Assembly: GCF_016482785.1 (NCBI RefSeq) | Contig: NZ_JAEMXM010000020.1 | Span: 1 to 64,000 of the forward strand | Direction: 5' to 3' | DNA from: Paenibacillus alkalitolerans | GTDB lineage: Bacteria; Bacillota; Bacilli; Paenibacillales; YIM-B00363 | DNA: 64,000 nucleotides | In this document: piece by piece, positions 25,740 to 37,315 of the stretch | How the letters are laid out: each line of letters begins with the position of its first letter | Numbering within the stretch: position 1 is the stretch's first letter | Made by a program: the position numbers and the translations under genes | Notes under the pieces: generated by a model | What the model saw: only the letters and a program-made list of their open reading frames with translations | The model's database searches: none | Told to the model about the DNA's origin: nothing

Positions 25740-28025
25740 TCATACGATTTTCATTAGCTCCTCATAAACAGCAGTCGTCCGATCTACATACTTTTGTCGA
25801 GTAAATGATTGCTGCACCAATTTCTTCCCCGCCTTTCCAAGCTCTTTCGGGTTAGAGGAAAATATCTCAAGAATCGCTTTTTGGATGGCAAGCTCGTCTT
25901 CGGACGGAACCAGGATACCGGTTTCTTTTGTTACCATCTCAGGGACACCCCCGACATCGGTTGCCACAATGGGGAGCTCTGCGCACATAGCTTCCAATAT
26001 AACTGTGGGAAATATATCGTACACAGATGGAAGCACAAACAGATCCGCTTGTCGGAGCAAATTCGGGACATCCCTTCTTAATCCTAAAAAATAAACATTT
26101 TTTAAATCATTTTGATTCGCAAATGCAAGCAATTGTTCTTTATATTCACGTTCCGTGTCAAATGCAACGTCTCCGACAACGATAAACTTGATTTCAGGAT
26201 TTGTGTTTTGTAGAAGACACGCCGCCTTTAACAGGTACTCAATCCCTTTCATTGGTGACAGTCTGGCTACAGTAATGACTATTTTATCCTCGGGCGCTAA
26301 CCCCAACTCTTCGCGCAATACAGTTCCCTTAGCCGGATTATCGCGAGGAATATCAATGCCATTATAAATTTTAATGAGTTTGTCGGACTCTCGTTTCCCC
26401 CATTGAAACATGGTTTTGCTTCGATCACACAATACAATTACCCTATCGTTAAAGAGATGATTTAAGTAACCGACAAACTTATATGCTGCCAATGGATTTC
26501 TAGGCAGCTCATGGACTGTCTGCATCGTTGGAATGCGAAGGAGCTTACCGACGATGTTTCCGCCGATAAGCTCCATCTTGTGCGAATGTATGAGGTCTAT
26601 CTTATAGTCCTTGACGATCTTTCTTAAGGAAGCTATAGATCGAAGCAGATTTACCGCGTTTCGAGCATAGTACATTGCATCTGTAGGCTTTCCGAATACG
26701 GCTAATGTACAGAACAATACCTTTGCCCCGGCCGCCTCATATTTTTCAACGTACGGACTTGGTGCGGGCAGCACTACATATGGTCTATACTTTGTTTTGT
26801 CCAATCCTTGAACCAGTTGCAACAAGACGGTGTCTACTCCGCCTACATGACTTGCATATGGTTGAATATATAAAATATTTTTCATTGTAGTTTTACCTCT
26901 CGAAAATGCTTTCTTGATTGCGGCCGAAACGGCTCGTGCGTATGAGTACGGATGAAGTTTCCTCCATAAACCAAAACTCAATTTCCATTGGGAACGAATA
27001 TAATCTTGATTTTCCATCACCCAGCGAAAAGCCCGCAGTATATCGTTCTCATCCAACGGATCAATAATTAAACCATTCTGCTTGTCGACAATGATATCTT
27101 TAGTGGCGCCTGCGTATTTGGAAGCTAATACAAAAGTATTGGTAGCCAATGCTTCATTTACAACCAATCCCCATACTTCAATCAAAGAAGGAAACACCAA
27201 GCAGTGGCTTTGAACCAAATAGTTGATCAGTTCCTCTTTTTGTTTGTAACCTTCAAAATAGATTTGGCTCTCTAACCCGGCCTCTTTGACTCGTTCTTTC
27301 AACTTCTGTTCATCCGGACCGGATCCGACAATTCTTAACTCCCAGGAAGAATTGTTTACATGTTTAAGAGCCTCAATGATTTGTACTAGTCCTTTTCGCT
27401 CAATAAGTTGGCCAATGAACAACAACTTAATAATGTTCTCATCATTGCGTACTCGGTTAATTCGAAAGTATTCATTATATTTATTACGAAAATATCTAAT
27501 ATCTACAGTGTTATAGCCAACTTCAATTTTCTCCTCCTGGACGCCGTAATGCATTAGACACTTTGCTGACTCTGTGCCATAGGTTACGAATGAATCCGCC
27601 GATTTGAAGAATATCTTTCGAATTCGATTTACAATTGGATTTTGAACCCGACTGCTCTCAAGGGTACTTCCCCACCAAACAATAAACTTTTTTCGGAATA
27701 ACTTGCAGTAGAGGAGGGCCGACCAATACCCAAGTGAGTCATACCCCGACGTAATGATAACATCCGGATTTTTTTTCAGCAGTTTTAAAAAAATACCTGG
27801 GTTAAAGTGCACGCCCATATCAAGTTTTTGTATAAAAGCATGAATCCCTGGCAGGCATTCGTAATCATATTTAATATCCTTATGATCTATGTTCCATTGC
27901 CTGTTTTTTTCCCGTTCTTCTAAATACCATACCGTTAACTCGATTTCATCATTTTCTTTCATTTTGTTTAAGACAGGAATTCGATAAGGAGCGATCGTAT
28001 TTGTGAGCAGGAGGGTTTTTATCAT
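25740..28025 (-). CDS. Tandem double glycosyltransferase (GT4-GT4 fusion)
   Basis: A 761-residue ORF containing two complete GT-B enzymes. The first (about 1-380) runs from LLTNTIAPYRIPVLNKM to its donor site IEVWGLVVNEALA. The second (about 381-761) starts MKNILYIQPYASHVGGVDTV and has VARLSPMKGIEYLL and SVYDIFPTVILEAM. The joint at about residue 380 is short and contains an ATG (26883-26885) with AGAGG nine bases upstream, so the second enzyme could also be made separately. GAAGGTGG precedes the first ATG. Each half probably adds one residue to the repeat unit; donors are unknown. A lost stop codon between two former genes is the simplest origin. Confidence 0.82.
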   Translation of the reverse strand: MIKTLLLTNTIAPYRIPVLNKMKENDEIELTVWYLEEREKNRQWNIDHKDIKYDYECLPGIHAFIQKLDMGVHFNPGIFLKLLKKNPDVIITSGYDSLGYWSALLYCKLFRKKFIVWWGSTLESSRVQNPIVNRIRKIFFKSADSFVTYGTESAKCLMHYGVQEEKIEVGYNTVDIRYFRNKYNEYFRINRVRNDENIIKLLFIGQLIERKGLVQIIEALKHVNNSSWELRIVGSGPDEQKLKERVKEAGLESQIYFEGYKQKEELINYLVQSHCLVFPSLIEVWGLVVNEALATNTFVLASKYAGATKDIIVDKQNGLIIDPLDENDILRAFRWVMENQDYIRSQWKLSFGLWRKLHPYSYARAVSAAIKKAFSRGKTTMKNILYIQPYASHVGGVDTVLLQLVQGLDKTKYRPYVVLPAPSPYVEKYEAAGAKVLFCTLAVFGKPTDAMYYARNAVNLLRSIASLRKIVKDYKIDLIHSHKMELIGGNIVGKLLRIPTMQTVHELPRNPLAAYKFVGYLNHLFNDRVIVLCDRSKTMFQWGKRESDKLIKIYNGIDIPRDNPAKGTVLREELGLAPEDKIVITVARLSPMKGIEYLLKAACLLQNTNPEIKFIVVGDVAFDTEREYKEQLLAFANQNDLKNVYFLGLRRDVPNLLRQADLFVLPSVYDIFPTVILEAMCAELPIVATDVGGVPEMVTKETGILVPSEDELAIQKAILEIFSSNPKELGKAGKKLVQQSFTRQKYVDRTTAVYEELMKIV

Positions 28026-28069
28026 GATTCCACCTTCTTTGACCTTCAGTTACTTACCGGTTTCTTGTT

Positions 28070-29266
28070 TTATAATCGCATGATTTGGCTGTAGACTTTT
28101 TGAAGGTTCTTCATGTAATAATCCCACGTATACATTTTTGCTTTTTTAATGCTATTCATGCTCATTCTTTGCTGTAAGTCTTTATCGTTATAAAGCATAC
28201 TTAACTTTTGGTAAATTGCTTCATTGTTTCTAATCGGAACAACAAAACCATCTGTACCTTCATCAATTACATCAGCTGCGCCAACGTTTTCTGTAACAAT
28301 GACCGGCAATCCAGACCCCATTGCCTCTAACACAACTAGCCCAAAAGCATCAGAAATGGATGGCAAAACAAAGACACTGGAGTTCGAGTAATAGTGAATA
28401 AGTTCGTGGTTTGGTATGTAATTATGATGAATGACGTTAGACGGTAAGTTTTCAAAATAGGCCTTCATGCAAGGATCGATTTTACCTATTAGAACTAATT
28501 CTGTATCGCTTTTATTGTTAGAAAACTTATTAAATGCCTCCAGTAAGTAAGTGACTCCTTTGCGAGGTATGATTTGCCCTACATAAATCACCCTGAATGT
28601 ATGATCCTCTTTCTTTAACGGATAGAATTTATTTCCGTTAAAACCATAAGGCAATACAAATATCTTGCTTTCATCAATACCATGTTCAACAAATGTACGT
28701 TTTGCAAAGGTTGAAGAGACGATAAAATAATCTGCAAGAGCATACTCTTTAAGCAGATTGTCTCTTAAAGGAACAACGATGTTTTCATCTTTTACATTGA
28801 GCAACCGACATTCTTCCGATAAAAGATGCTCTAAAAATACTGGATGTTGGGCTCGATCATCAACAATAATCTTAGCGCCATTTTTTTTTGATTTAATCGC
28901 AGAATGATACCCAACGGTGCTCACAAAATGAAAAAAGTCGCATTTGCCAATTTGCTGGCTTGCGACTTTATCAAACAGCATATTATGAAATTTGATAATA
29001 TAATCTTTTTTACTTTTAAATGCACCTAATAAAATTTTATATAGTATTTCTATTCCCCAAAGGGACTTCAACTTTTTACTTTCAAGTTCTTTATCTACAT
29101 GATCTAATAAATAGCTTCTATATTTTGAGGGAAGCATGTTGAATAATTGCTTCTGCTTTGAAAACTGCACTCCTGCGATATACCGTTCAAGTACTCTCAT
29201 ATTTTGCAAAGCCCTTGCGGTATAATTATAATGAAAAATGTTAGAGGAGAGAATGACCTTAACCAT
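28070..29266 (-). CDS. Glycosyltransferase family 4
   Basis: About 398 residues, GT-B fold. The donor-binding half has VIYVGQIIPRKGVTYLLEAF and SDAFGLVVLEAMGSGLPVIVTE, the E-x7-E region of GT4. The N-terminal half is basic and less conserved. The ATG at 29266 follows GGAG by ten bases; an in-frame ATG at 29287 would overlap the upstream stop as ATGA and is also possible. The coding DNA is clearly richer in A+T than the flanking housekeeping genes, as is common for serotype-specific transferases. Sugar specificity is not predictable. Confidence 0.82.
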   Translation of the reverse strand: MVKVILSSNIFHYNYTARALQNMRVLERYIAGVQFSKQKQLFNMLPSKYRSYLLDHVDKELESKKLKSLWGIEILYKILLGAFKSKKDYIIKFHNMLFDKVASQQIGKCDFFHFVSTVGYHSAIKSKKNGAKIIVDDRAQHPVFLEHLLSEECRLLNVKDENIVVPLRDNLLKEYALADYFIVSSTFAKRTFVEHGIDESKIFVLPYGFNGNKFYPLKKEDHTFRVIYVGQIIPRKGVTYLLEAFNKFSNNKSDTELVLIGKIDPCMKAYFENLPSNVIHHNYIPNHELIHYYSNSSVFVLPSISDAFGLVVLEAMGSGLPVIVTENVGAADVIDEGTDGFVVPIRNNEAIYQKLSMLYNDKDLQQRMSMNSIKKAKMYTWDYYMKNLQKVYSQIMRL

Positions 29267-29283
29267 CACATGTATTCTCCATA

Positions 29284-30420
29284 TCATACTTCTTTCAAAA
29301 AGAAGTTTTGGTATTTTTTTGCAAATGTTTCTACACTTATTTCTTGCTTGTACTGACTGATACTGCTCACGTTTATTCGGCCTAGATCGTAACTATAAAT
29401 AAAATCATTCATTTTCTCCGATAAACTATTTGAATCTTCCGATTCGAATGTAAACCCTAGATTATAATGTTTTATTGTGTAACCTAATTCACCGCGATTA
29501 GGACCAATAATAAATTTTGAATTTGCCACACCTTCCGTTAGAGGTCCGCTTTGACCTGAAAATATTTTACGATATGGCAAAATAACTGAATCAGCCTTGT
29601 TAAAGTAAACAGGAACTTCGTGTTCTGGTACGTATTCTAAATTCAGATAAATTTTATCTACTAATTTATACTGTTTTATATAATGCTCAATAAATTCTTT
29701 TGTGTAGTATTCTTCCTTTCCTACTATTAAAACGGTGAACTGCTTTTCTTTAATCAATTTCATTGCTTCTAATAAAATGTCAATCCCCTTGTCATATCTC
29801 AATCCGCCAAATAATAAAAAATAAGGTCTTTTAAACTTTGATTCATCCAACCCCTTTATTTGAACACTTTCGATTTTCGTGTCATGTATTTCATGAAGAT
29901 TGGGATAAACGATCGATATGACTCTTGAACTATCCCTCTTATCCAGTAATTTTATAACTTTATTTTTGGTGTACTCTCCGTGTACAACAATGTTATCTAA
30001 TACACGAAATCTTATTAATATGCGCAATAAAGTTTTTTTGTACGAACGACTCGGATACCAGTGAAGTGTTCCGCTAATCTTCAATCTAAGTAAACACATG
30101 ATTGGGAATGTTAATAACAGTAGTATTAATAAGCTATCCAGATACAAAATATGTAATCGCTTGATATGATACGTGTATGCAATGCTATATGCTCTTAATA
30201 ATAAAGAAAGATCATGAAGTAAGAAATATTTGAACTTAGTGTTTATAAACCGATAATCAATTTGATCATCAATTAATTTCCTTTCCAATTCCTTGCATGT
30301 CTTTGTAACGTATAACACTTCATATTGTTTCAATAATCCCTTAATCAAGGACTGATTATATCTTAGTCGATGTCCTGTGTTTATCGTATCAAAGAGAAGA
30401 AGTCTACCCACAAGCTTCAC
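29284..30420 (-). CDS. Glycosyltransferase family 4, divergent
   Basis: A 378-residue GT-B enzyme. Recognisable parts are LLFGGLRYDKGIDILLEAM (donor-domain loop), YVPEHEVPVYFNKADSVILPY and GQSGPLTEGVA near the C-terminus. The N-terminal half includes a strongly hydrophobic stretch (residues about 92-112, LYLDSLLILLLLTFPIMCLL) that may sit at the membrane. The start overlaps the stop of the polymerase gene by four bases, so translation is probably coupled. A+T-rich. Confidence 0.78.
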   Translation of the reverse strand: MKLVGRLLLFDTINTGHRLRYNQSLIKGLLKQYEVLYVTKTCKELERKLIDDQIDYRFINTKFKYFLLHDLSLLLRAYSIAYTYHIKRLHILYLDSLLILLLLTFPIMCLLRLKISGTLHWYPSRSYKKTLLRILIRFRVLDNIVVHGEYTKNKVIKLLDKRDSSRVISIVYPNLHEIHDTKIESVQIKGLDESKFKRPYFLLFGGLRYDKGIDILLEAMKLIKEKQFTVLIVGKEEYYTKEFIEHYIKQYKLVDKIYLNLEYVPEHEVPVYFNKADSVILPYRKIFSGQSGPLTEGVANSKFIIGPNRGELGYTIKHYNLGFTFESEDSNSLSEKMNDFIYSYDLGRINVSSISQYKQEISVETFAKKYQNFFLKEV

Positions 30421-31889
30421 CTGCTTCTTATAAGAACATTTTTTGTTTTTGTTTGTTTGTATTTAGAATCATTATTGTTACTTTTTGAGAGCATTTTAAA
30501 AATCAACATTACCGGAATTAATACAATCAGATACCATACCGATGTCCCCACAAACTCTCCCCTAATGTAGAAGGGAATAACACTTGTTGAAATTGCAAAG
30601 AACAGAACTTTTTGGACTGAATTTAGATTTATTTTATTCAGCAATTTTATAACAACACCAGAAGCCATCATCCCAAAGAATATTCCCCATACACCAAAAT
30701 TAAGCATAAAATCGGCTAATATCGATCCAGCAAAACCGATTCCTTTCTCATAAAATTCAGGCATTAAATTCTCCATAATTATTTTTGATGCAAATTCCGG
30801 TTTGTGTGGGAAGATCGCTCTAGGAATTGGTTGCAATAATAATGAGATGAATGTTTGCCCATACTTATAATCCAGTATGCTTGGAATCCCTTCATAAACT
30901 TTAATAAAGGTGTCAAAGATATTTAGATCACCAGTAGACGATAAAAAGTTCTCATTTATTACTTTTAGATCTACATTTAGATTTAGTGAAGAACCGACAT
31001 ATAATCTATTTCTGTTGGCACCTATGACTGAAATCAAATAAGTAAACACAAAACTTCCAAAGAAAAACATCATACGGCCAAATCTAATTTTGTTGTAATA
31101 AGTTACCAAGATTCCAAAAGAAACTAAGAGGATGGCGAGTCTATATCTTCCTCCAAATACCATATACAAATATGAAGCCATTCCAAGCAATAACAAGATG
31201 CCGGTCATATTTTTTTTCCCTATTTCTTTAATGGCTGCATATTTTAGAAGGATACTTGGTATTAAGAGGTTGATTGATAAATAAATGTACCCATTATCTC
31301 CAGCTAATTTAGTGCCGCCTCTTCCAATTGAAAAACTTCCTTGTGCAACAACGAATACCAAAAATCCGATCAATGACAATACAAGCAGCAAATTAGCATA
31401 GATGTTTACTTTAGTGTAAGTGTCTTGGTTGATCACATTTTTAGCATTAAAGAATGATTGAGCAACTTTATTTTTCCTTAACGCATTTACTACAACCTTA
31501 TCAAAATTTAAGCAGTATCCCAAATAAAAGAAGAGTAAACTTATAATAATTACAATTAATACTTCATGAATAATAAATCTGTTTGCATTCAGCATATTAA
31601 TAAAAGAATAGTCATTGTTCCAAATAATATATATAGCTCTAAGTGGGAAGAATGCAAAAAAAGTAAGCAAAAATATGATTAAAGGATTTAAAAAGTTAAC
31701 TTTTCTTTTGTAGATCATTATCATGATTGGTAATACATTTATAAGGGCCAGTATGATCGCTAATATCTTAACTCTGGTGTCATAATCGCCAACGGAAATG
31801 ATCCACCCAAGCAGTACCGAACCTAAGCCTATAAAGATGCCAACTATGGCTAACAAAATCAGTTTGTTAACTAAACTCCACTTCATCAT
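30417..31889 (-). CDS. Wzy-like polysaccharide polymerase
   Basis: About 490 residues with around twelve hydrophobic segments and a larger loop in the second half, the usual layout of O-antigen/EPS polymerases. Sequence identity in this family is too low for motifs. It would join lipid-linked repeat units on the outer side of the membrane. Several Met codons lie close together (31907, 31889, 31886) without a good ribosome site, so the start is uncertain. The gene lies next to a Wzx flippase and overlaps the following transferase by four bases. Confidence 0.75.
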   Translation of the reverse strand: MMKWSLVNKLILLAIVGIFIGLGSVLLGWIISVGDYDTRVKILAIILALINVLPIMIMIYKRKVNFLNPLIIFLLTFFAFFPLRAIYIIWNNDYSFINMLNANRFIIHEVLIVIIISLLFFYLGYCLNFDKVVVNALRKNKVAQSFFNAKNVINQDTYTKVNIYANLLLVLSLIGFLVFVVAQGSFSIGRGGTKLAGDNGYIYLSINLLIPSILLKYAAIKEIGKKNMTGILLLLGMASYLYMVFGGRYRLAILLVSFGILVTYYNKIRFGRMMFFFGSFVFTYLISVIGANRNRLYVGSSLNLNVDLKVINENFLSSTGDLNIFDTFIKVYEGIPSILDYKYGQTFISLLLQPIPRAIFPHKPEFASKIIMENLMPEFYEKGIGFAGSILADFMLNFGVWGIFFGMMASGVVIKLLNKINLNSVQKVLFFAISTSVIPFYIRGEFVGTSVWYLIVLIPVMLIFKMLSKSNNNDSKYKQTKTKNVLIRSR

Positions 31890-31967
31890 CCCACACCCAC
31901 TGCTCATAATGTCGGGCAATTATTTTTAAAGAATGCTTTATTTTAAGGTGTCCTCCTTCTCGAATAT

Positions 31968-33311
31968 TTAATAGTTAAGTTCCTTTTTGAATCCCTCTAT
32001 TTGCTGCTTTTGTTTTATGATCATGAAATGAACATAGCATAGCGAGAACAAAACAAGCGGTATTCCTACAAATCTCGCCATCCCAGTCCCAATATCCCCG
32101 AAATAAGGAATAAACAAGAACAATATTCCAGTTGTTGATAATGAGGTAATTAACGATAGCACTGTATTTATTCTTACGTGACCTGTTCCGTTTAAAAAGT
32201 AATAAGGAATAACACCGAAGGCGCCTAATGAAATAGAGACTACAAGTAAACGAAATAATGCAGTATGCTGATTAGCAAATTCAGTAGTAATCCATAACGA
32301 CAATATTTGGTATGCAAATATAAAAGTAAATATGGATGAAATAATTATAAATAAAGCCGTAATTTTCAATGCCTTTGCGTACAGTCCTCGGATTTTTTGC
32401 ATATCATTCCTTTCGTACAAACCACTAAACTTAGCCAAAAGAAAACCGCCTGCTGCGGCTGGAATTTCATGAATCTTTATTACCAGCTGCATACAAACGG
32501 TATAGTACCCAAGAGCTTTCGGACCTAATAAAGCACTTACTATTAACTTGTCGGCTTGAGCGTTTAATGAACTAACAATTGACTGAAACCATGAGTAAAT
32601 ACCATAGTTAATAATTCTAAAAACTGTGGTTCTTTTAAGAAGAAATTTATATTCGATACTCGGTGTCACTTTTTTGGCTATTATTGCATTAAGAATTATA
32701 AGAAAAATAGATGATAAAAATAAATATAAGACAAGCACATGTATATCTTTATAAATCATTGTGAGTATTGTAAATGTAATTGACATTACTAAATTGTAGA
32801 CAATGTTTACTTTGCTATTAATATCATATCGTTGCCTTGCCATGTACGAACCCGATATTATTCCATTGATAATCCTAAGTCCAACTACTCCGCCTAAGAA
32901 ATACGTTAAAGGTAAAATTGTTTCCATTCCGCTGCTCCCAAAAACAACAGGAAACAAATACATACCGAAAAGGAGAATAATTATATTTAGAAGTATAGCT
33001 ACAATAACCGATAACGTTAAGGAAACATTTAAAAGCTCATTAAAAACATCGTTATTTTCGTCTGTTGGTTCATATTCAGAACCAATCTTTATTAAAGCAT
33101 TTCCCAAGCCAAAGTTTGATATTCCCAACAAATTTATTACCGAATTAATTAGGATCCATATCCCGTAATTCTCATCCCCTAAGTTTTTCAACAACACGGG
33201 AGTAGATACAATTAACACAAGAGGTGTTATACAATATGATAAAACGCTATAAAATACATTTTTAAAGTCACCATTTTTTTTTAATAGAGACAATTTATAT
33301 ATCAGCTTCAT
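31968..33311 (-). CDS. Wzx-like repeat-unit flippase
   Basis: A 447-residue integral membrane protein of the polysaccharide-transport (MOP/MATE-like) superfamily, with about twelve to fourteen membrane helices. The N-terminal segment FYSVLSYCITPLVLIVSTPV, then LGDENYGIWILINSVINLLG, matches the start of Wzx-type transporters. It moves the undecaprenyl-diphosphate-linked repeat unit across the membrane for the Wzy polymerase downstream. A+T-rich, like its neighbours. Confidence 0.85.
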   Translation of the reverse strand: MKLIYKLSLLKKNGDFKNVFYSVLSYCITPLVLIVSTPVLLKNLGDENYGIWILINSVINLLGISNFGLGNALIKIGSEYEPTDENNDVFNELLNVSLTLSVIVAILLNIIILLFGMYLFPVVFGSSGMETILPLTYFLGGVVGLRIINGIISGSYMARQRYDINSKVNIVYNLVMSITFTILTMIYKDIHVLVLYLFLSSIFLIILNAIIAKKVTPSIEYKFLLKRTTVFRIINYGIYSWFQSIVSSLNAQADKLIVSALLGPKALGYYTVCMQLVIKIHEIPAAAGGFLLAKFSGLYERNDMQKIRGLYAKALKITALFIIISSIFTFIFAYQILSLWITTEFANQHTALFRLLVVSISLGAFGVIPYYFLNGTGHVRINTVLSLITSLSTTGILFLFIPYFGDIGTGMARFVGIPLVLFSLCYVHFMIIKQKQQIEGFKKELNY

Positions 33312-33368
33312 GAATGGTTACTCCAGGCTTGATAAAATGGGAAGGATTTATACCAATTAAATGGAAAC

Positions 33369-33395
33369 GGGACTGTAAAAATTTTATACAGTCCC
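33369..33395 (-). terminator. Hairpin between gmd and wzx
   Basis: GGGACTGTA and TACAGTCCC form a perfect nine-base stem around an A/T-rich loop. On the minus strand it is followed only by GTTTCC, so it would be a weak terminator inside the operon, the kind of site that processive antitermination would bypass. Confidence 0.5.
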
Positions 33396-33410
33396 ATTTC
33401 AGTTAATCCT

Positions 33411-35368
<1,958 letters not shown>

Positions 35369-35382
35369 GCCAAGCACCTCAC

Positions 35383-36069
35383 TTAGAACGCATCATTAGG
35401 GCGAATTAAAATCCAAACGGTTTTAAAAATGATTTTTATGTCATAAAAGAAGGTTCGCTCTTGGATGTATTTCAAATCCAGCTCCACCATTTCCTCAAAT
35501 CCGACGCTGTTCCGGCCGCTCACTTGCCATAAGCCGGTACATCCCGGAGTTACCTCCAGCCTCTTCCAATGTCTGGCGGTATATTCTTTAACTTCCCGGG
35601 GCAAAGGCGGCCTGGGGCCGACCAAGCTCATTTCGCCCCTTAATACATTGAATAATTGCGGTAATTCATCCATGCTTGTTTTCCGAATCAGCTTTCCTAC
35701 TCTTGTAACTCGAGGATCTTCTTTCATCTTGAACATGAGGCCGCTGACTTCATTCTTATCCAACAGCTGCTCCAAGAGCTCTTCCGCATTCGAAACCATC
35801 GAACGGAATTTGTACATATTGAATTGTTTCCCATTCTTTCCTATGCGGGATTGGCTGAATAAAACCGGTCCCTTCGGATCTTCGATTTTAATCAACACAG
35901 CTAGAACGATGAATAACGGCATACATAAGAGCAGTCCAAACAACGATGCGACGATATCCAAAGCTCTCTTCGAAACCAAATATAGTCTAAGACTGCTTCG
36001 TTGTTGAACTGGAGCAGCAGATCTGAATTGACTGTGTTCTAAAGCTTTCGCTTCATTCGTCGCACTCAT
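35383..36069 (-). CDS. Initiating sugar-phosphate transferase (short WcaJ/EpsL type)
   Basis: A 228-residue polyprenyl-phosphate hexose-1-phosphate transferase. After a basic start there is a re-entrant membrane helix (about 32-54, [20 protein letters not shown]), then the catalytic domain with [42 protein letters not shown] and [14 protein letters not shown]. It lacks the extra N-terminal helices of full-length WbaP/WcaJ. It starts repeat-unit assembly by loading the first sugar on undecaprenyl phosphate. Which sugar (glucose or galactose) is not visible. Confidence 0.9.
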   Translation of the reverse strand: MSATNEAKALEHSQFRSAAPVQQRSSLRLYLVSKRALDIVASLFGLLLCMPLFIVLAVLIKIEDPKGPVLFSQSRIGKNGKQFNMYKFRSMVSNAEELLEQLLDKNEVSGLMFKMKEDPRVTRVGKLIRKTSMDELPQLFNVLRGEMSLVGPRPPLPREVKEYTARHWKRLEVTPGCTGLWQVSGRNSVGFEEMVELDLKYIQERTFFYDIKIIFKTVWILIRPNDAF

Positions 36070-36109
36070 GCTTTCTCTCTCTCCTATCTGAACGCGTTAC
36101 ATTTAGCTA

Positions 36110-37000
36110 TTATCCGATAACTTTCTGCATCGATTCCCTGCTCAATATTTCTTCCAACGCTTTAAGCAGCGGTATTCGCAGTTCCCCGTTTCGAATCGCG
36201 AAGTCAAGCGTCGTCAAAATATACCCTAGTTTCTCGCCGACGTCATAGCGGATTCCATCAAAGTGGTAAGCGTACACGTTTTGGTATTGATTGAGCTTCT
36301 GAATGGCATCCGTCAATTGAATTTCTCCGCCCGCTCCTTGTTCTTGAAGTGACAAATAGTTGAAGATTTCGGGTGTTAATACATAGCGGCCCATTATCGC
36401 CAAATTGGATGGTGCCATACCCGGGGCCGGTTTTTCCACAAAGTTGTTCACTTGATACAACCGTCCGTCTTTACCGATCGGATCGATAATGCCATAACGG
36501 TTCGTCTCTTGATCGGATACGGGCTGAACGCCAATAACGGAGCATTGCAGCATTTCATATTGGTTGATGAGCTGTTTCAAGCAGGGCGTATCTCCGGTAA
36601 CAATATCGTCTCCCAACAGAACGGCGAAAGGCTCGTCACCGATAAAGCGTCTTGCGCACCAAACAGCATGGCCTAACCCTTTCGGTTCTTTCTGTCGAAT
36701 ATAGTGGATATCTACGGAGGACGGTCGTCGCACTTCTTCCAGCAGCTTCAGCTTTCCTTTTTCAACCAAATTGATTTCGAGCTCGAATGCGTGATCGAAG
36801 TGATCCTCAATTGCCCGCTTCCCCTTGCCCGTCACGATAATGATGTCCTCGATACCGGATTCAACCGCTTCTTCAACGATGTATTGAATCGTCGGTTTGT
36901 TTACGATCGGAAGCATCTCTTTAGGCATTGCTTTGGTGGCCGGCAAAAATCTCGTTCCTAATCCGGCCGCTGGAATAATTGCTTTCTTTACTTTCTTCAT
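36110..37000 (-). CDS. galU: UTP-glucose-1-phosphate uridylyltransferase
   Basis: A 296-residue nucleotidyltransferase. Motifs: [20 protein letters not shown] at the N-terminus, [11 protein letters not shown] with the metal-binding Asp, [20 protein letters not shown] and [17 protein letters not shown]. It makes UDP-glucose, the precursor for Ugd and for the glucosyl-type initiating transferase. AAGGAGG precedes the ATG. A terminator hairpin and an EAR-like RNA lie between it and the kinase gene upstream, so its expression probably depends on read-through. Confidence 0.93.
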   Translation of the reverse strand: MKKVKKAIIPAAGLGTRFLPATKAMPKEMLPIVNKPTIQYIVEEAVESGIEDIIIVTGKGKRAIEDHFDHAFELEINLVEKGKLKLLEEVRRPSSVDIHYIRQKEPKGLGHAVWCARRFIGDEPFAVLLGDDIVTGDTPCLKQLINQYEMLQCSVIGVQPVSDQETNRYGIIDPIGKDGRLYQVNNFVEKPAPGMAPSNLAIMGRYVLTPEIFNYLSLQEQGAGGEIQLTDAIQKLNQYQNVYAYHFDGIRYDVGEKLGYILTTLDFAIRNGELRIPLLKALEEILSRESMQKVIG

Positions 37001-37045
37001 GTGTTGACCTCCTTATTTTTCTATGACTCTTGTTCCATTTTTGCT

Positions 37046-37099
37046 TGATAAAATTCAAAGATCTGCCGGTTTCCTATTTATGAAAACAACAGATCTTTG
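37046..37099 (-). terminator. Intra-operon terminator before galU
   Basis: CAAAGATCTG and CAGATCTTTG form a ten-base perfect stem; on the minus strand the tail is AATTTTATC. It lies directly after the EAR-like RNA and about 50 bases before galU, so elongation complexes must pass it to reach the polymer genes. Confidence 0.65.
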
Positions 37100-37121
37100 A
37101 TTTTTATCCATGTAAAATAAA

Positions 37122-37234
37122 GATGATGGGCATTCAACCCGCCCTCACGCCACACCACCGACGATCAACGTCTAAGGTTCCATCGAACCCACAGCATGGC
37201 CGAGTGCCTACAGTGATAAAGGTGCAGTAGACAT
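37122..37234 (-). ncRNA. EAR-like (eps-associated) RNA candidate
   Basis: About 110 bases of GC-rich structured RNA in an otherwise A+T-rich 315-base gap. Consecutive hairpins are seen on the minus strand: GGTTC-GAT-GGAACC, GACG-TTGAT-CGTC and GGGC-GGGTTGAAT-GCCC, the last nested inside GATG/CATC-type pairing. The position, just after the tyrosine-kinase gene of an EPS operon, is that of the B. subtilis EAR element, which causes processive antitermination. I infer the class from position and structure; I could not compare it with the family model. Confidence 0.5.
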
Positions 37235-37315
37235 TACCTATAAATAAAACCGTTTACATAGTTTTTTCCTATATAATTCGAATACGAAGTAACTATTTAG
37301 TCGAGGTACTTGCTC

